A stretch of 64,000 nt of DNA from Methanomassiliicoccales archaeon RumEn M2 (GTDB lineage Archaea; Thermoplasmatota; Thermoplasmata; Methanomassiliicoccales; Methanomethylophilaceae): contig LJKL01000015.1 in NCBI GenBank assembly GCA_001421175.1, forward strand, positions 1 to 64,000, given 5' to 3'. Below are positions 29,934 to 39,596 of this stretch, piece after piece (position 1 is the stretch's first letter; each line of letters starts with the position of its first letter). Under the pieces are notes generated by a model, which was given only the letters and a program-made list of their open reading frames with translations, ran no database searches and was not told where the DNA came from. The position numbers and the translations under genes were made by a program.

Positions 29934-31239
29934 ATGCCGACCCTCGCGATTATAGGAGCCCAATGGGGCGATGAAGGAAAGGGCAAGATTACCGATTATC
30001 TCGCAGAGAACGCCGATGCGGTCGTTCGGTTCCAGGGCGGGAACAATGCGGGCCACACCATCATCATAGGGGAGAACACGTTCAAGCTCCATACACTTCC
30101 TTCAGGCATACTCCGGAAGGGAAAGCTGGCCATAATCGGCAACGGCGTGGTCATAAACATGGCTGATATGACAGAAGAGGCGAAGCAGCTGACAGATGCC
30201 GGAATGACCCTCGACTGCCTCAGGATATCCGACAGAGCCCATGTGATAATGAATTACCACAAGAAGCTGGACGGCGCCGAGGAATCCCGCAGGGGCAAAG
30301 TGGCCGTGGGAACCACGAAAAAAAGGAATAGGTCCTGCATACCAGGACAAGATCTCCAGATGCGGCTTCAGGGCCGGGGATCTCCTGGAATCCGACCTCA
30401 TAAAAGAGAAGGCCTGTGTGCTCCTGCCCATGAAGAACGAGCTTCTGGACATGTACGGCGGTGAACGCTGCGGATGCACCGTGGATAAGATGTGCGGTAT
30501 GTTCGAGACCTGGAACGAAAGCTTCGGCAAATACATCTGCGACACGTCCGTCCTCATAAACGATATGATAGATGAGGGCAAGAACATCCTCTTCGAAGGC
30601 GCTCAAGGCTCGATGCTGGACGTGGACCACGGAACCTACCCTTACGTAACATCCTCCTCCACGGTCGGCGGGGGCATCTGCTCCGGTTCCGGGATAGCAC
30701 CGAACAGGATCAAGGAAGTGGTCGGGTGCCTCAAGGCCTACACCACCCGTGTCGGAGAAGGGCCCTTCGTCACAGAGCTCTTCGGTGAGGAAGGGGCATA
30801 TCTTCAGGACAAGGGCGGAGAGTTCGGGACCACCACCGGCCGCGGGAGGCGTTGCGGGTGGCTTGACCTCGTGGTCGCAAGGTATTCCGCAAGGCTATCC
30901 GGCATAACCCATTGGGCCATTACGAAGCTGGACGTTCTCAACGGATACGAGGAGATCAAGGTCTGTGTCGCATACGAGATAGACGGAGAGATCGTGAAGC
31001 ACTTCCCCGCTTCAATACGCAAGCTGGAAAGGGCCAAGCCCGTCTACGAGACGCTGAAGGGCTGGAAGGACATGGCGGACTACGACGGAAGCTACAGATC
31101 CCTGCCGTTGGAAGCGAAAGAGTACCTCAGATTCATAGAAGAGAGCACCGGCGTGCCCGTCGGAATCATAAGCATCGGGCCGGAGAGATCTCAGACCGTC
31201 GACGTCTATAAGAAATGGTGGCCGGCTCAGGAACAATGA
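29934..31239 (+). CDS. purA: Adenylosuccinate synthetase (one frameshift)
   Basis: PurA, about 434 residues, joins IMP and aspartate with GTP in AMP synthesis. N-terminal [17 protein letters not shown] holds the P-loop-like [15 protein letters not shown] and GNGVVIN follow, and the other frame holds [28 protein letters not shown] and [12 protein letters not shown]. The frame changes at the A7 run 30318-30324: removing one A gives [15 protein letters not shown], the conserved IMP-binding stretch. Since the enzyme is normally essential and both halves are intact, a sequence error is the likeliest cause. It follows trm1 in the same direction with its own promoter-like element. Confidence 0.9.
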
Positions 31240-31259
31240 ATAGTAAACGGGACTCCGGC

Positions 31260-31286
31260 CGAACATGTTCGCAGTCTCGCTTATTT
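31260..31286 (+). promoter_or_regulatory. Palindromic operator (copy 1) with TATA element before the methyltransferase gene
   Basis: CGAACATGTTCG at 31260-31271 is a perfect 12-bp palindrome, followed eight bases later by CTTATTT (31280-31286), a weak TATA element. The same palindrome lies at 33138-33149 with nearly the same spacing to a TATA box, next to a HTH_10 regulator gene. Confidence 0.55.
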
Positions 31287-31354
31287 CCGCCTGATCCCAT
31301 CTGAGATCCGGGCAAAGACTTCAGGGATCACGACCTGAAAAGGAAGTGATCGCA

Positions 31355-32476
31355 ATGGAAAAACTGAGTTGCAAAGAAAGATTCAGACGCGCAATGAGGC
31401 ACCAAGAGGTAGACCGTCCGCCTGTCTGCGGTATGACCACAGCGGCTACGACGGAGCTCATGGATTACACCGGCGCGCCCTGGCCCGAGGTCCACACCGA
31501 CGCAAAGCTCATGGCAAAGCTCGGGCTCGGAGCATATCCTTTCCTGAAACTGGAATCGATAAGGATACCGTACTGCCTTTCCTATGAGGCAGAAATTCTC
31601 GGAGCCAACGTAAACCTTGGAAAGAAGAACAGCACGCCCATGGTGAAAGGGAGCAAGTACAGGGACAACCTGGATGCCGACCTGGAGCTGATGGACGAGA
31701 AGGAGATGCTCAGGGCCGGCAGGAACCCGGTCATCATCGAGGCGTCCAAGATCATAATGAAGGATAAGGCCAGCAAAGAGCTCCCCACAGTGCTGGGAGT
31801 CACCGGCCCCTTCACGATAGCAGGGCATCTGGTGGGAACCGAGAATCTTATTCTATGGACCATAACCGAGGAGGATATGGCTCACAAGTACTCCAACTTC
31901 GTATCCGAATATGTCGGCATGTGGCTGGAGTATGTGGACAAGAACCTGGGGTTCGACACCATACAGATGTCCGAGCCTTCCGCATCCTGGGACATGTTGT
32001 CTCCGGACCTCTTCGATACCTTCGCCCTGCCCAACCTGAAGAAGGTCTACAAGCGCATGGACGATACCATGTCCATCCTGCACATCTGCGGAAATATGCT
32101 GCCGATGCTGGATAACATGATCGGCACAGGGTGCACGGGATGCAGCATCGAGGAGAAGACAGATCCGTATCAGGCAGTCAAGAAGGCCAATAAAAGATCC
32201 GCTCTGATCGGTAACGTCGGGGTTGTAAGGCCGCTCCTCCAAGGTACCCCTGAGGATGTCAGGGTGATGACCGAGAAGAGCATCGACGCAGGATTCGATG
32301 TCATATCTGCCGGATGCGGGCTTTCCGCTCTGATCAAGAAGGAGAATCTCCGGATGATGGCAGAGACGACGGTGAATTACAAAAGAAGAAGTAAAACCTC
32401 AAAAAGGGTTCCGCTTACGGCGGGACCCGCCAATTTTCATTTCTGCTTCATGCTGTCCAGGCTATCCATTGCATGA
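31355..32476 (+). CDS. Methylcobamide:CoM methyltransferase-like protein (MtaA/MtbA family)
   Basis: UroD-fold methyltransferase of 373 residues, closer to MtaA/MtbA than the gene at 8626. The zinc ligands are clear: H-x-C in ILHICGNMLP (about 245) and the third ligand in VISAGCGLSALIKKENL (about 325). GCSIEEKTD and RPLLQGTPEDV are also family-like. In methylotrophic methanogens such enzymes move the methyl group from a methylated corrinoid protein to coenzyme M. No corrinoid protein gene adjoins it. The last 25 residues look foreign: adding one A near 32384 would end the protein at VNYKKKK, before the terminator-like hairpin. ATG 31355 has AGGAAGTGA upstream. Confidence 0.85.
   Translation: MEKLSCKERFRRAMRHQEVDRPPVCGMTTAATTELMDYTGAPWPEVHTDAKLMAKLGLGAYPFLKLESIRIPYCLSYEAEILGANVNLGKKNSTPMVKGSKYRDNLDADLELMDEKEMLRAGRNPVIIEASKIIMKDKASKELPTVLGVTGPFTIAGHLVGTENLILWTITEEDMAHKYSNFVSEYVGMWLEYVDKNLGFDTIQMSEPSASWDMLSPDLFDTFALPNLKKVYKRMDDTMSILHICGNMLPMLDNMIGTGCTGCSIEEKTDPYQAVKKANKRSALIGNVGVVRPLLQGTPEDVRVMTEKSIDAGFDVISAGCGLSALIKKENLRMMAETTVNYKRRSKTSKRVPLTAGPANFHFCFMLSRLSIA
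32419..32437 (+). terminator. Weak terminator-like hairpin
   Basis: GGCGG (32419-32423) and CCGCC (32427-32431) around a three-base loop, followed by AATTTT. It sits between the likely true end of the methyltransferase gene and the convergent regulator gene. Confidence 0.35.
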
Positions 32477-33126
32477 CGCACCACCAGCCTCCTCTCCGCA
32501 TCCCTCAATGAGACGCTGAGAGTGGATTTGGAACAATTCGCCATATCTGCCAGATCCTCCAGGGATATTTTTCGGGGTACGTCATAGTAGCCCATGCTAT
32601 AGGCCAGATGGACATGCTCCTCCTGCTTGCTGGTGAGGGCCGACTCCACCTCCACCGGGTACGAGGAGATCTTCTCCACCCCGTAGCCCTCCGTTCTCAT
32701 CCTGTTGAGAAGCTTATTCATAATCACCTTATTGGGCGCGAGGATCCGCCAATCGATGATATTATCGTTCTGCGGTATCGCGGACAGCAGGAAGCACCCT
32801 GATTCCGAAACTATCGAGGCGAGATCGCAGTTGTTGTTCAGGACCATCACCATAGTTTGGGTCTTTGATATCTTCACGGCGTTGGCCTCACCATGCTCAT
32901 TCTTGTAACTGTTAACCTTATCGACTATGTCCGGGTGCGTCCCATCCATATCCACCAGCTTGATCAGGGAGTACCCCATGGAATTGACCAGTGGAGAGCA
33001 TTGGGTTATCTCGACCTTAAGGCCTTTTTCCTGCTCCACATCTATCGGAAGAACCTTGTGGCACGGGTGGCCGTCCGGACGCGCTCCGTACACCCTTCGG
33101 TCTATTCTGAGGATAGCGTGATGCAT
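32437..33126 (-). CDS. HTH_10 (bacterio-opsin-activator type) transcription regulator
   Basis: Regulator of 229 residues. The C-terminal 55 residues match the HTH_10 domain of Bat-like archaeal activators: LTSKQEEHVHLAYSMGYYDV, then ISLEDLADMANCSKSTLSV. The N-terminal 150 residues have no domain I recognise and may sense a ligand. ATG 33126 is preferred to 33144, because the latter start codon lies inside the palindrome at 33138-33149. The regulator sits between the methyltransferase and MFS genes, and the two palindromes lie just upstream of those genes' TATA boxes, where Bat-type activators are known to bind. Local activator of this cassette is the best inference. Confidence 0.8.
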   Translation of the reverse strand: MHHAILRIDRRVYGARPDGHPCHKVLPIDVEQEKGLKVEITQCSPLVNSMGYSLIKLVDMDGTHPDIVDKVNSYKNEHGEANAVKISKTQTMVMVLNNNCDLASIVSESGCFLLSAIPQNDNIIDWRILAPNKVIMNKLLNRMRTEGYGVEKISSYPVEVESALTSKQEEHVHLAYSMGYYDVPRKISLEDLADMANCSKSTLSVSLRDAERRLVVRHAMDSLDSMKQK

Positions 33127-33136
33127 ATTCCACCGA

Positions 33137-33166
33137 ACGAACATGTTCGTGATTCTTCATAAATAT
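33137..33166 (+). promoter_or_regulatory. Palindromic operator (copy 2) with TATA box of the MFS gene
   Basis: ACGAACATGTTCGT at 33137-33150 is a perfect 14-bp palindrome sharing its 12-bp core with 31260-31271. ATAAATA follows at 33159-33165. Centre-to-centre distance is about 18 bases at both loci. It lies between the divergent regulator and MFS genes, so it may control both. Confidence 0.6.
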
Positions 33167-33228
33167 GCCCCACAGTCATTCAAAATCAAGGTCCGATTCC
33201 GAAGTCTTTGCCCAGATGGAGGAATCCA

Positions 33229-34539
33229 ATGACTATAGATCCTGAAAAGAAAAAGAAAATGCTGTCCTACAGGTGGGCTATCTTCGGCATAATGGCCGTG
33301 GCCTACTTCTTCGTGTACTTTCACAGGACATCTACTGCCGTGCTCGCCCCCGACATACAATCGGCTTTCGGTGTGGGCGCCGCAGGAGTGGCACTGCTGG
33401 GCTCGATGTATTTCTACGCATACACCGTAATGCAGCTACCCAGCGGGATACTTACAGACAAATGGGGCCCCAGAAGGACCGTGACGATATTCGTAATATT
33501 GGCTGCCATCGGATCGTTGATCATGGGGATGGCGCCCAGTTTTGAGATTGCGCTTGTCGGGAGGGTACTGATAGGGATCGGCGTGGCCGTCATCTACATA
33601 CCCATAATGAAAGTACTTGCGATATGGTTCAGAAAATACGAATTCGCATCCCTCAGCGGCACGTTGCTGCTAGTGGGTAACGTCGGAGCCCTGGCGGCGA
33701 CGACACCTCTCGTGCTGATGACCGAGGCCCTCGGTATGAAGGGTGTTTTCACCGCCCTCGGAGTCATAACCCTGATAATCGCAGCCATGTGCTGGATAAT
33801 AGTAAGGGACCACCCGAAGGACATGGGGCTGCCGGCCATCGAAGAGATCATCTCCGAGGAAACCGGAGAACCCATCAAGGAATCCACTTCAGCCAAGATG
33901 CCGATGACGGAAGCTTTGAAGATCACCTTCGGGAGCGGCAGGAAATTCTGGCCTCTCGCCATATGGTTCTTCTTCATGTACGGGTCGATAATGGTATACC
34001 AGGGACTTCAGGCCGGACCTTTCTACGGTGCAGTCTACGGATGGGGCAAGACCGACTACAGCATCCTCCTGATGGCGGTGGCCATAGGGATGATATTCGG
34101 ATGTCCTCTGGCAGGAATAATATCAGATAAGATATTGAAATCCAGGAAAAAGGTGCTCATTGTGGGCACGCTCGCCTATACTTTGATATGGGCAGTGATC
34201 TGGCTCACCGCAGGCAGTCTCGGTAATTATGCGGGACAGTTCGCCATTAATTTCGCGTTCGGATTCTTCGGAGGATTCTTCGTCGTATCCTATGCTCAGA
34301 TCAAGGAGCTGTTCCCGATCTACATCGCAGGCACGAGCACTGCCGCCCTCAACCTGTTCCCTTTCGCCGGAGGAGCGATACTGCAGCTTCTGTCCGGATA
34401 CATGGTGGTGGATAAGACCCTCGCCCAGTTCCAGAACCTGTGGCTGTTGATGTTCATCCTGATGGTGATAGCCAGCATCGCCGCGCTGATGAGCCTGGAG
34501 GCGAAGGACATAGAAAGGAGGGAAGCAAAGAAAGGATGA
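33229..34539 (+). CDS. MFS transporter
   Basis: Major facilitator protein of 436 residues with about twelve membrane segments. YFFVYFHRTSTAVLAPDIQ at the first helix end and motif A GILTDKWGPRRTV (about 75-87) resemble the sugar-phosphate/organic-anion permease branch. A charged loop of about 40 residues (IIREHPK-like region to MTEAL) divides the halves. Ligand unknown. ATG 33229 follows GGAGGA by a suitable distance; an upstream ATG at 33208 is less likely. It is divergent from the HTH_10 regulator and shares the palindrome with the methyltransferase gene, so it may import the methylated substrate (inference). Confidence 0.85.
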   Translation: MTIDPEKKKKMLSYRWAIFGIMAVAYFFVYFHRTSTAVLAPDIQSAFGVGAAGVALLGSMYFYAYTVMQLPSGILTDKWGPRRTVTIFVILAAIGSLIMGMAPSFEIALVGRVLIGIGVAVIYIPIMKVLAIWFRKYEFASLSGTLLLVGNVGALAATTPLVLMTEALGMKGVFTALGVITLIIAAMCWIIVRDHPKDMGLPAIEEIISEETGEPIKESTSAKMPMTEALKITFGSGRKFWPLAIWFFFMYGSIMVYQGLQAGPFYGAVYGWGKTDYSILLMAVAIGMIFGCPLAGIISDKILKSRKKVLIVGTLAYTLIWAVIWLTAGSLGNYAGQFAINFAFGFFGGFFVVSYAQIKELFPIYIAGTSTAALNLFPFAGGAILQLLSGYMVVDKTLAQFQNLWLLMFILMVIASIAALMSLEAKDIERREAKKG

Positions 34540-34578
34540 AGATGCCGGACCGAGGAAATTCTTTAGAAACCCTTTAGG

Positions 34579-34613
34579 CCGGTCACGAAGGAAGTGTCTC
34601 CCTTCGTGACCGG
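34579..34613. terminator. Strong bidirectional terminator
   Basis: Perfect 13-bp stem CCGGTCACGAAGG (34579-34591) and CCTTCGTGACCGG (34601-34613) with a 9-base loop, between the convergent MFS and UbiD genes. A T-rich stretch follows on the plus strand. Confidence 0.75.
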
Positions 34614-34621
34614 TTTCCCTT

Positions 34622-35881
34622 TCAGTGCTTCGCTCTTGCGAACATCTTCATATCCGCGCCCAAAGGCAAAGTGGCATCTATACCGACCTTCCATGTGGTG
34701 CCGTCGGATGAAGGGTCCAGAGAAGAGCCGGCGGCGCCCTCTATCCTTACCATCCTGTTGGCCTGGAATCTGGTGGCGACGGCCCATTCAACTTCCCTGT
34801 CGTCGAATATGTTGATGTCCCCGTCCACGATTATGACCTGCTTCATTGACGGATGACCGGAGAAGGCGGCCATTATTGCGTTCACGGCATCCCCCTCTTT
34901 GTTCTTGGTTATGGATACGACCCCGTTCAGCCAGCAGCACCCGCCCTCCGTGAGGCGGACACAATGGGTCTTGGGAACCACCTGCTTAACAGTCCTGTAT
35001 ATCATAGGCTCCCTGGGAAGGCCCATGAACAGGAAATGCTCGTTCCCTCCCGGTATCAACAGGGTCATGAGCGGGTCCTTGCACGTCCATATCTTATCGA
35101 CGGCTATGACCGGCTGGCTCCTCACGGAATCGTAGGTCCCGGTTATATCGACGAAGGGGCCCTCGTCCGCCATCTCGGAGGTTATCCTGCCCTCGAACAC
35201 ATAATCGGCATCTGCGGGCACCAGGAGGCCGCTGTCTGTCCTCCCGACCTTCAGGGGCTTGCCCGTCGACATCATGCACATGGCTGAGGCTATTTCCAGC
35301 TCGTCCGTTTCATAGGCGGTGGACGTGGCTGCGGCCAGCATAACCTCCGGTGGAAGGCCTATGCATATCGCTATCCTCAGGTCCTCGCCCTTCGCCTTCG
35401 AATCCTTGTGCATTGTGAACAGGTGCCTTGGGACCAGCCTCACGGCTATCCTCTTGCCGTCCATGATCATCATCCTGTGGAAGGAGACGTTCTTCTTACC
35501 GCCGTACTCCGCGATTATTATCCCTGAAGCGACGTATCTGCCGCCATCATCCGGATAGTACTTGCATATCGGCAGCTCCGTAAGGTCCCTTTTGTCGGAT
35601 ACCTGCCTGAACGCCGGGTCCTTCACCTCTTCGGTCGCCACCGGACAGTCCAGGGCCTTGGACAGCACGTCAGTTATATCCTCCGGGGCTATGCCCATCG
35701 CCTCAGCTATCTTCTCTCTGGTGGAGAACAGGTTCCCCACAGCTTCCCCCCCATTGAGGGATTTGAAAACAACAGTCCTGGACTGATCCTCCGTCAGGAT
35801 CCCGGTGGTCCTCTGGGTGTCCGGATCTACATGCTCTTTGACAATGAAAGCGGAATCGGGAACGTAGCGCCTTACCGACAT
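34622..35881 (-). CDS. UbiD-family decarboxylase, probable anhydromevalonate phosphate decarboxylase
   Basis: UbiD-type prenylated-FMN decarboxylase of 419 residues. It has YVASGIIIAEYGGKKNVSFHRMMIMD (here cited as the stretch around residues 113-138), RLVPRHLFTMHK and LEIASAM with the Glu residues expected in the E-R-E catalytic set. In most archaea a UbiD of this length (about 420) removes CO2 from trans-anhydromevalonate 5-phosphate to give isopentenyl phosphate in the modified mevalonate pathway; that assignment is inference. The flavin prenyltransferase UbiX is not in the window. It is divergent from gltX. Confidence 0.82.
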   Translation of the reverse strand: MSVRRYVPDSAFIVKEHVDPDTQRTTGILTEDQSRTVVFKSLNGGEAVGNLFSTREKIAEAMGIAPEDITDVLSKALDCPVATEEVKDPAFRQVSDKRDLTELPICKYYPDDGGRYVASGIIIAEYGGKKNVSFHRMMIMDGKRIAVRLVPRHLFTMHKDSKAKGEDLRIAICIGLPPEVMLAAATSTAYETDELEIASAMCMMSTGKPLKVGRTDSGLLVPADADYVFEGRITSEMADEGPFVDITGTYDSVRSQPVIAVDKIWTCKDPLMTLLIPGGNEHFLFMGLPREPMIYRTVKQVVPKTHCVRLTEGGCCWLNGVVSITKNKEGDAVNAIMAAFSGHPSMKQVIIVDGDINIFDDREVEWAVATRFQANRMVRIEGAAGSSLDPSSDGTTWKVGIDATLPLGADMKMFARAKH

Positions 35882-35960
35882 GATTGCTCATGCACCCGCG
35901 CATATTTCAAATGTAACCCGGGACCAAGTGGCTGAATTGATATAGAACGATTCGATTCCT

Positions 35961-37649
35961 ATGGTCATGCCCGACGAGATGATGGACGCCGTGATCAGGA
36001 AATACTCTCTGCAGAACGCAGTATTCTATAAGGGGAAGGCGAACCCCAGATCCGTAACGGGCAAGATACTGGGCGAATGCCCCGAGTACAGGCAGAGGTC
36101 CAAAGAGCTGACCGAGGCCGCGGAGAGGATCGTGGCCGAGGTCAACGCCATGAGCCCCGAAGCCCAGGCGAAGGAACTAGACAACATAGATCCCAATATG
36201 CTCGTCAGGGAGAAGAAGGAGAAGATCCACGGGCTCCCGGATCTCGAGAATGTCGAGGGGAAAGTGGTCATGAGGATCGCCCCGGGACCGTCCGGGCCTC
36301 TGCACATAGGGCACACCCGCGTCGGCATACTGAATGACGAGTATGTCAAAAGATATGGCGGGAAGCTCATATGCAGATTCGAGGACACGAACCCCGACAA
36401 GATCGAGCCCGACGCCTATGACATGATAAAAGAGGACCTCGAGTGGCTGGGCGTGAATATCGACGAATACGCCGTCCAGTCGGAGAGATTCCAATATTAC
36501 TATGATATAACGAGAAAGCTCATCGAGATGGGACACAGCTACATGTGCACCTGCGACGGCGACGAGTGGCGCAAGATGAAGGAGGAAATGAGGCCCTGCC
36601 CGTGCCGCGATCTCCCCGTGAAAGAGAATCTGGAGAGATTCGAGAGATTCCTCGCCGGAGGATATGGGGACGGGGAGGCCGTTGCCGTCATCAAGACCGC
36701 GATAGACCATCCGAACCCGGCGATAAGGGACTTCGTCGCCCTGAGGCTTGTAAGGCATCCCCACCCGAAGACCGGGACGAAATATGTCGCATATCCCATG
36801 ATGAACCTGTCCGTGACCATAGACGATCATTTGATGGGGATGACCCACGTGATCAGAGGCAAGGACCATCTCAACAATACCCTCAGACAGGAGTACATAT
36901 ACGATTATCTGGGATGGAAGAAGCCCGTGTTCCACCACTACGGATTGGTGAATATACCCGATACCGTGCTGAAGACCTCTCTGATAAAACAGAGTATAAG
37001 GGACGGGGAGTACACAGGATGGGACGATGTAAGGACCGGCACCGTCAGAGCTCTCAGGAGGCGCGGGATAAGGCCCGAGGCGATCAGGAGATACTGGGTG
37101 GAGAACGGGATCAAGCCCATAGACATACAGTTCTCCTGGGATAACCTGTTCGCCATGAACAGGGACCTGATAGACGACAAGGCCGACAGGTATTTCTTCG
37201 TTGCAGATCCGGTAAGATATGATATCGAGGGGGGAGACGACCTGAAGGGCAGGGCGCCGCTGCACCCCGATCATCCCGAGAGAGGGTGGAGGGAGTATCA
37301 TGTGGGAGGCTACAAGACCGTGTATCTTTCGGAAGCGGATTCCCTGATGTTCTCCCAGGCGGGGAAGGTCAGACTGAAGGATCTCTGCAACATATCCTAC
37401 GGCACCCCTGCAGTATACGACGGCAACGATGTATCGATATTGAAGGAGGGCGTCAGAGCGATCCAATGGGTTTGCGGCGAATCGGTACGGGCCGAGGTGC
37501 TGATGCCTGACGGGACATCGGTCAAAGGGCTTGTGGAGAAGGCCATACTTGACGGCAAAGGGGACATGGTCCAATTCGAGAGATTCGGATTCGTCCGTGT
37601 GGAGAGAAGGAGCCCCGAGGGCGTGATCTGCATCTTCGCTCACCGCTGA
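35961..37649 (+). CDS. gltX: Glutamyl-tRNA synthetase (archaeal type)
   Basis: Class I synthetase of 562 residues with the GlnRS-like layout of archaeal GluRS: an N-terminal extension of about 100 residues, APGPSGPLHIGHTR (about 110, HIGH motif), FEDTNPDKI and a C-terminal beta-barrel anticodon domain. It charges tRNA-Glu (and possibly tRNA-Gln). The KMSKS-equivalent reads VLKTSLIKQSIRDGEYTGWDD (around residues 336-356), where relatives usually have S-T-S-K; the Lys is displaced. Its stop lies two bases from the convergent feoB stop. Confidence 0.93.
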   Translation: MVMPDEMMDAVIRKYSLQNAVFYKGKANPRSVTGKILGECPEYRQRSKELTEAAERIVAEVNAMSPEAQAKELDNIDPNMLVREKKEKIHGLPDLENVEGKVVMRIAPGPSGPLHIGHTRVGILNDEYVKRYGGKLICRFEDTNPDKIEPDAYDMIKEDLEWLGVNIDEYAVQSERFQYYYDITRKLIEMGHSYMCTCDGDEWRKMKEEMRPCPCRDLPVKENLERFERFLAGGYGDGEAVAVIKTAIDHPNPAIRDFVALRLVRHPHPKTGTKYVAYPMMNLSVTIDDHLMGMTHVIRGKDHLNNTLRQEYIYDYLGWKKPVFHHYGLVNIPDTVLKTSLIKQSIRDGEYTGWDDVRTGTVRALRRRGIRPEAIRRYWVENGIKPIDIQFSWDNLFAMNRDLIDDKADRYFFVADPVRYDIEGGDDLKGRAPLHPDHPERGWREYHVGGYKTVYLSEADSLMFSQAGKVRLKDLCNISYGTPAVYDGNDVSILKEGVRAIQWVCGESVRAEVLMPDGTSVKGLVEKAILDGKGDMVQFERFGFVRVERRSPEGVICIFAHR

Positions 37650-37651
37650 TC

Positions 37652-39590
37652 TCACAGAAGCGCATTGAACAGCGTGCCCACGATTACCGCGACGGCGACG
37701 GATGCAACTGAAAACCGCCAAGGTCTCCTTCCAGCCTATCTCACGCCACATGGCCGCCATTGTGGCGATGCATGGCAGGTATATCGCCATCACTAAGCCG
37801 AATACCACGAATTGTGAAGGGGTCATGAACTCCGTCATGGGAGTCCCCGCAGCAAGTATCAGGAGCATGCCGTAGGCCATTTCCTTCCTCAGCACACCGA
37901 CGAGGAACGCTATTATCGTCACGGCCGGAAGACCCAGCATCGTGACCGTGACAAACGAGAAGGGCTCGACTATCGGGTCAAGCAGATTGTATGCCAGCAG
38001 CGCCTCCATTATTATGCTGCCTATCAGCAGAAGAGGTACCGCTATCACGAAGAAATCCTTGATCCTGCTCCAAGCCTTGCGGAGCACATTCTGCAGATTC
38101 GGAGAGGTCATCTCCGGCAGTTCCATCGAAAGATTGGACGGTTCATATGGAAGGATCTTGTTAAGGAGCGTGGCGACCAGAAGTGCCAGCAGGAAAAGGA
38201 CGAACAAGATCATGAATGCGTAGACAGCCCCTGCGAACACCCCCGTAACACCCATTATTATGGCCATCTGAGCAGAGCAGGGTATGGCCATTGCGATGAG
38301 TGTGCAGACTATCACTCTTTCCCTCTTGGAAAGAAGGGACCTCGTCGCCATTATAGCTGGCACATTGCACCCCAGACCAACGACCATTGGTATGAAAGCA
38401 TTCCCATGCATCCCGAACTTGTGCGTTACCCTGTCGAGAAGCACGACAACCCTGGGCAGATACCCGGTATCCTCCAAGATCCCGAGTATGATGTAGAATA
38501 CCAGTATGTATGGTATGACCAGTCCCAGCACTGCCCTCAGGCTGTTGTCCAGGCCGGTCATTATTATCTCCCCCGTCTGACCTCCGGCATCCCTGCCGAA
38601 ATCCGGCAGGGCGGTGCCTATGTAGGTATCATAGAAATCGGAGACCAGACCGTCGAGGAACGATCCTCCGAAGATCATTATTATGAATATCAACCCGAAG
38701 ACGCCTGCAAGTATCGGTATGCCTGTTGACGGGTTGACGGTGATCTCGGAGATCCTCTCGGTAACGGACAGCTTCCTTTCCACTGCCCTCACGGCGCCCA
38801 TCACTATCACGCGGGCATCGCCGTAACGGTCACGGGCCATATGCACGTTGAGAGGCTCTCCGTGCTCCTCCTCGAACTCCCGGCGCATCCTTGATACCAA
38901 GACCTCTGTGGAATCGGGTATGTTGTTGTAGAACCTCCCTATGCCCTCCAGGAGCTTCACGGCCCTCCCGCGGGCCCCGGGCCCTCCGGGAACATATCCC
39001 TGAAGAACGGCCAGATACTCTGCTATATGGCGATCGTACCTGACTCTGTAGTCGGATATCCTCGCGGACCCGGAAGTTATGGCCTCCATCAGTTCCTCTA
39101 TGCCCTCTCCGCTCTTGGCAGATACAGGTATAACGGGGACTGAGAGCATCTTCTCCAGTGCGACCGTGTCGATCTCAAACCTCTTCTTCGCCACATCGAA
39201 CTTATTGAGCGCCACTATGGTCGGGACACCCAGCTCCAGTACCTCCAGGCAAAGGACCAGGCTCGGCTCCAGATTGGATGCGTCCGCGACAACCACTATC
39301 ATGTCGTTCTCGTCCGATGCGAGCATGTCCACGACTATGGTCTCGTCCTTTGACTCCCCGGACAGGCTGTATGTTCCCGGCACATCCTTGATGTTCAGAG
39401 TCCGGTCGCCCCTGCGGACCGCCGATTCCTCAAACTGTACGGTGGTGCCCGGATAATTTGACGATATTACCCCGACACCGGTCAGCCTGCTGAAAAGAGA
39501 GGACTTGCCGACGTTGGGCTGGCCTACGAGAGATAGGGTCAGCGGTACTCTGCCCGCGGCCTCGTCCTCCGTATACCCGTCCTGTCTCAA
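37652..39590 (-). CDS. feoB: Ferrous iron transporter B (one frameshift)
   Basis: FeoB, about 645 residues. The N-terminal G domain has GQPNVGKSSLF (G1, about 22), YPGTT (G2), DVPGTYSL (G3) and NKFD (G4); the membrane part has about eight to ten segments with two Gate regions, including GCNVPAIMATR with its conserved Cys. The frame changes at 37711-37714: the raw reading runs on for hundreds of residues antisense to gltX, but removing one base of the four restores KETLAVSVASVAVAV and a normal end at LFNALL. FeoA is not separate; it is fused to the DtxR-type regulator six bases upstream. Confidence 0.9.
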
Positions 39591-39596
39591 ATCCGA

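Noticed and set aside
30318-30324. Programmed frameshift at the A7 run in purA
   Set aside because: PurA is not known to use recoding, and similar one-base changes occur in many unrelated genes here, so error is simpler.
36177-37651. The long minus-strand frame running from feoB through the whole gltX gene, as one giant FeoB
   Set aside because: After the frame change at 37711 the translation has no membrane or G-protein character and is the antisense of gltX; correcting one base gives a normal FeoB end.
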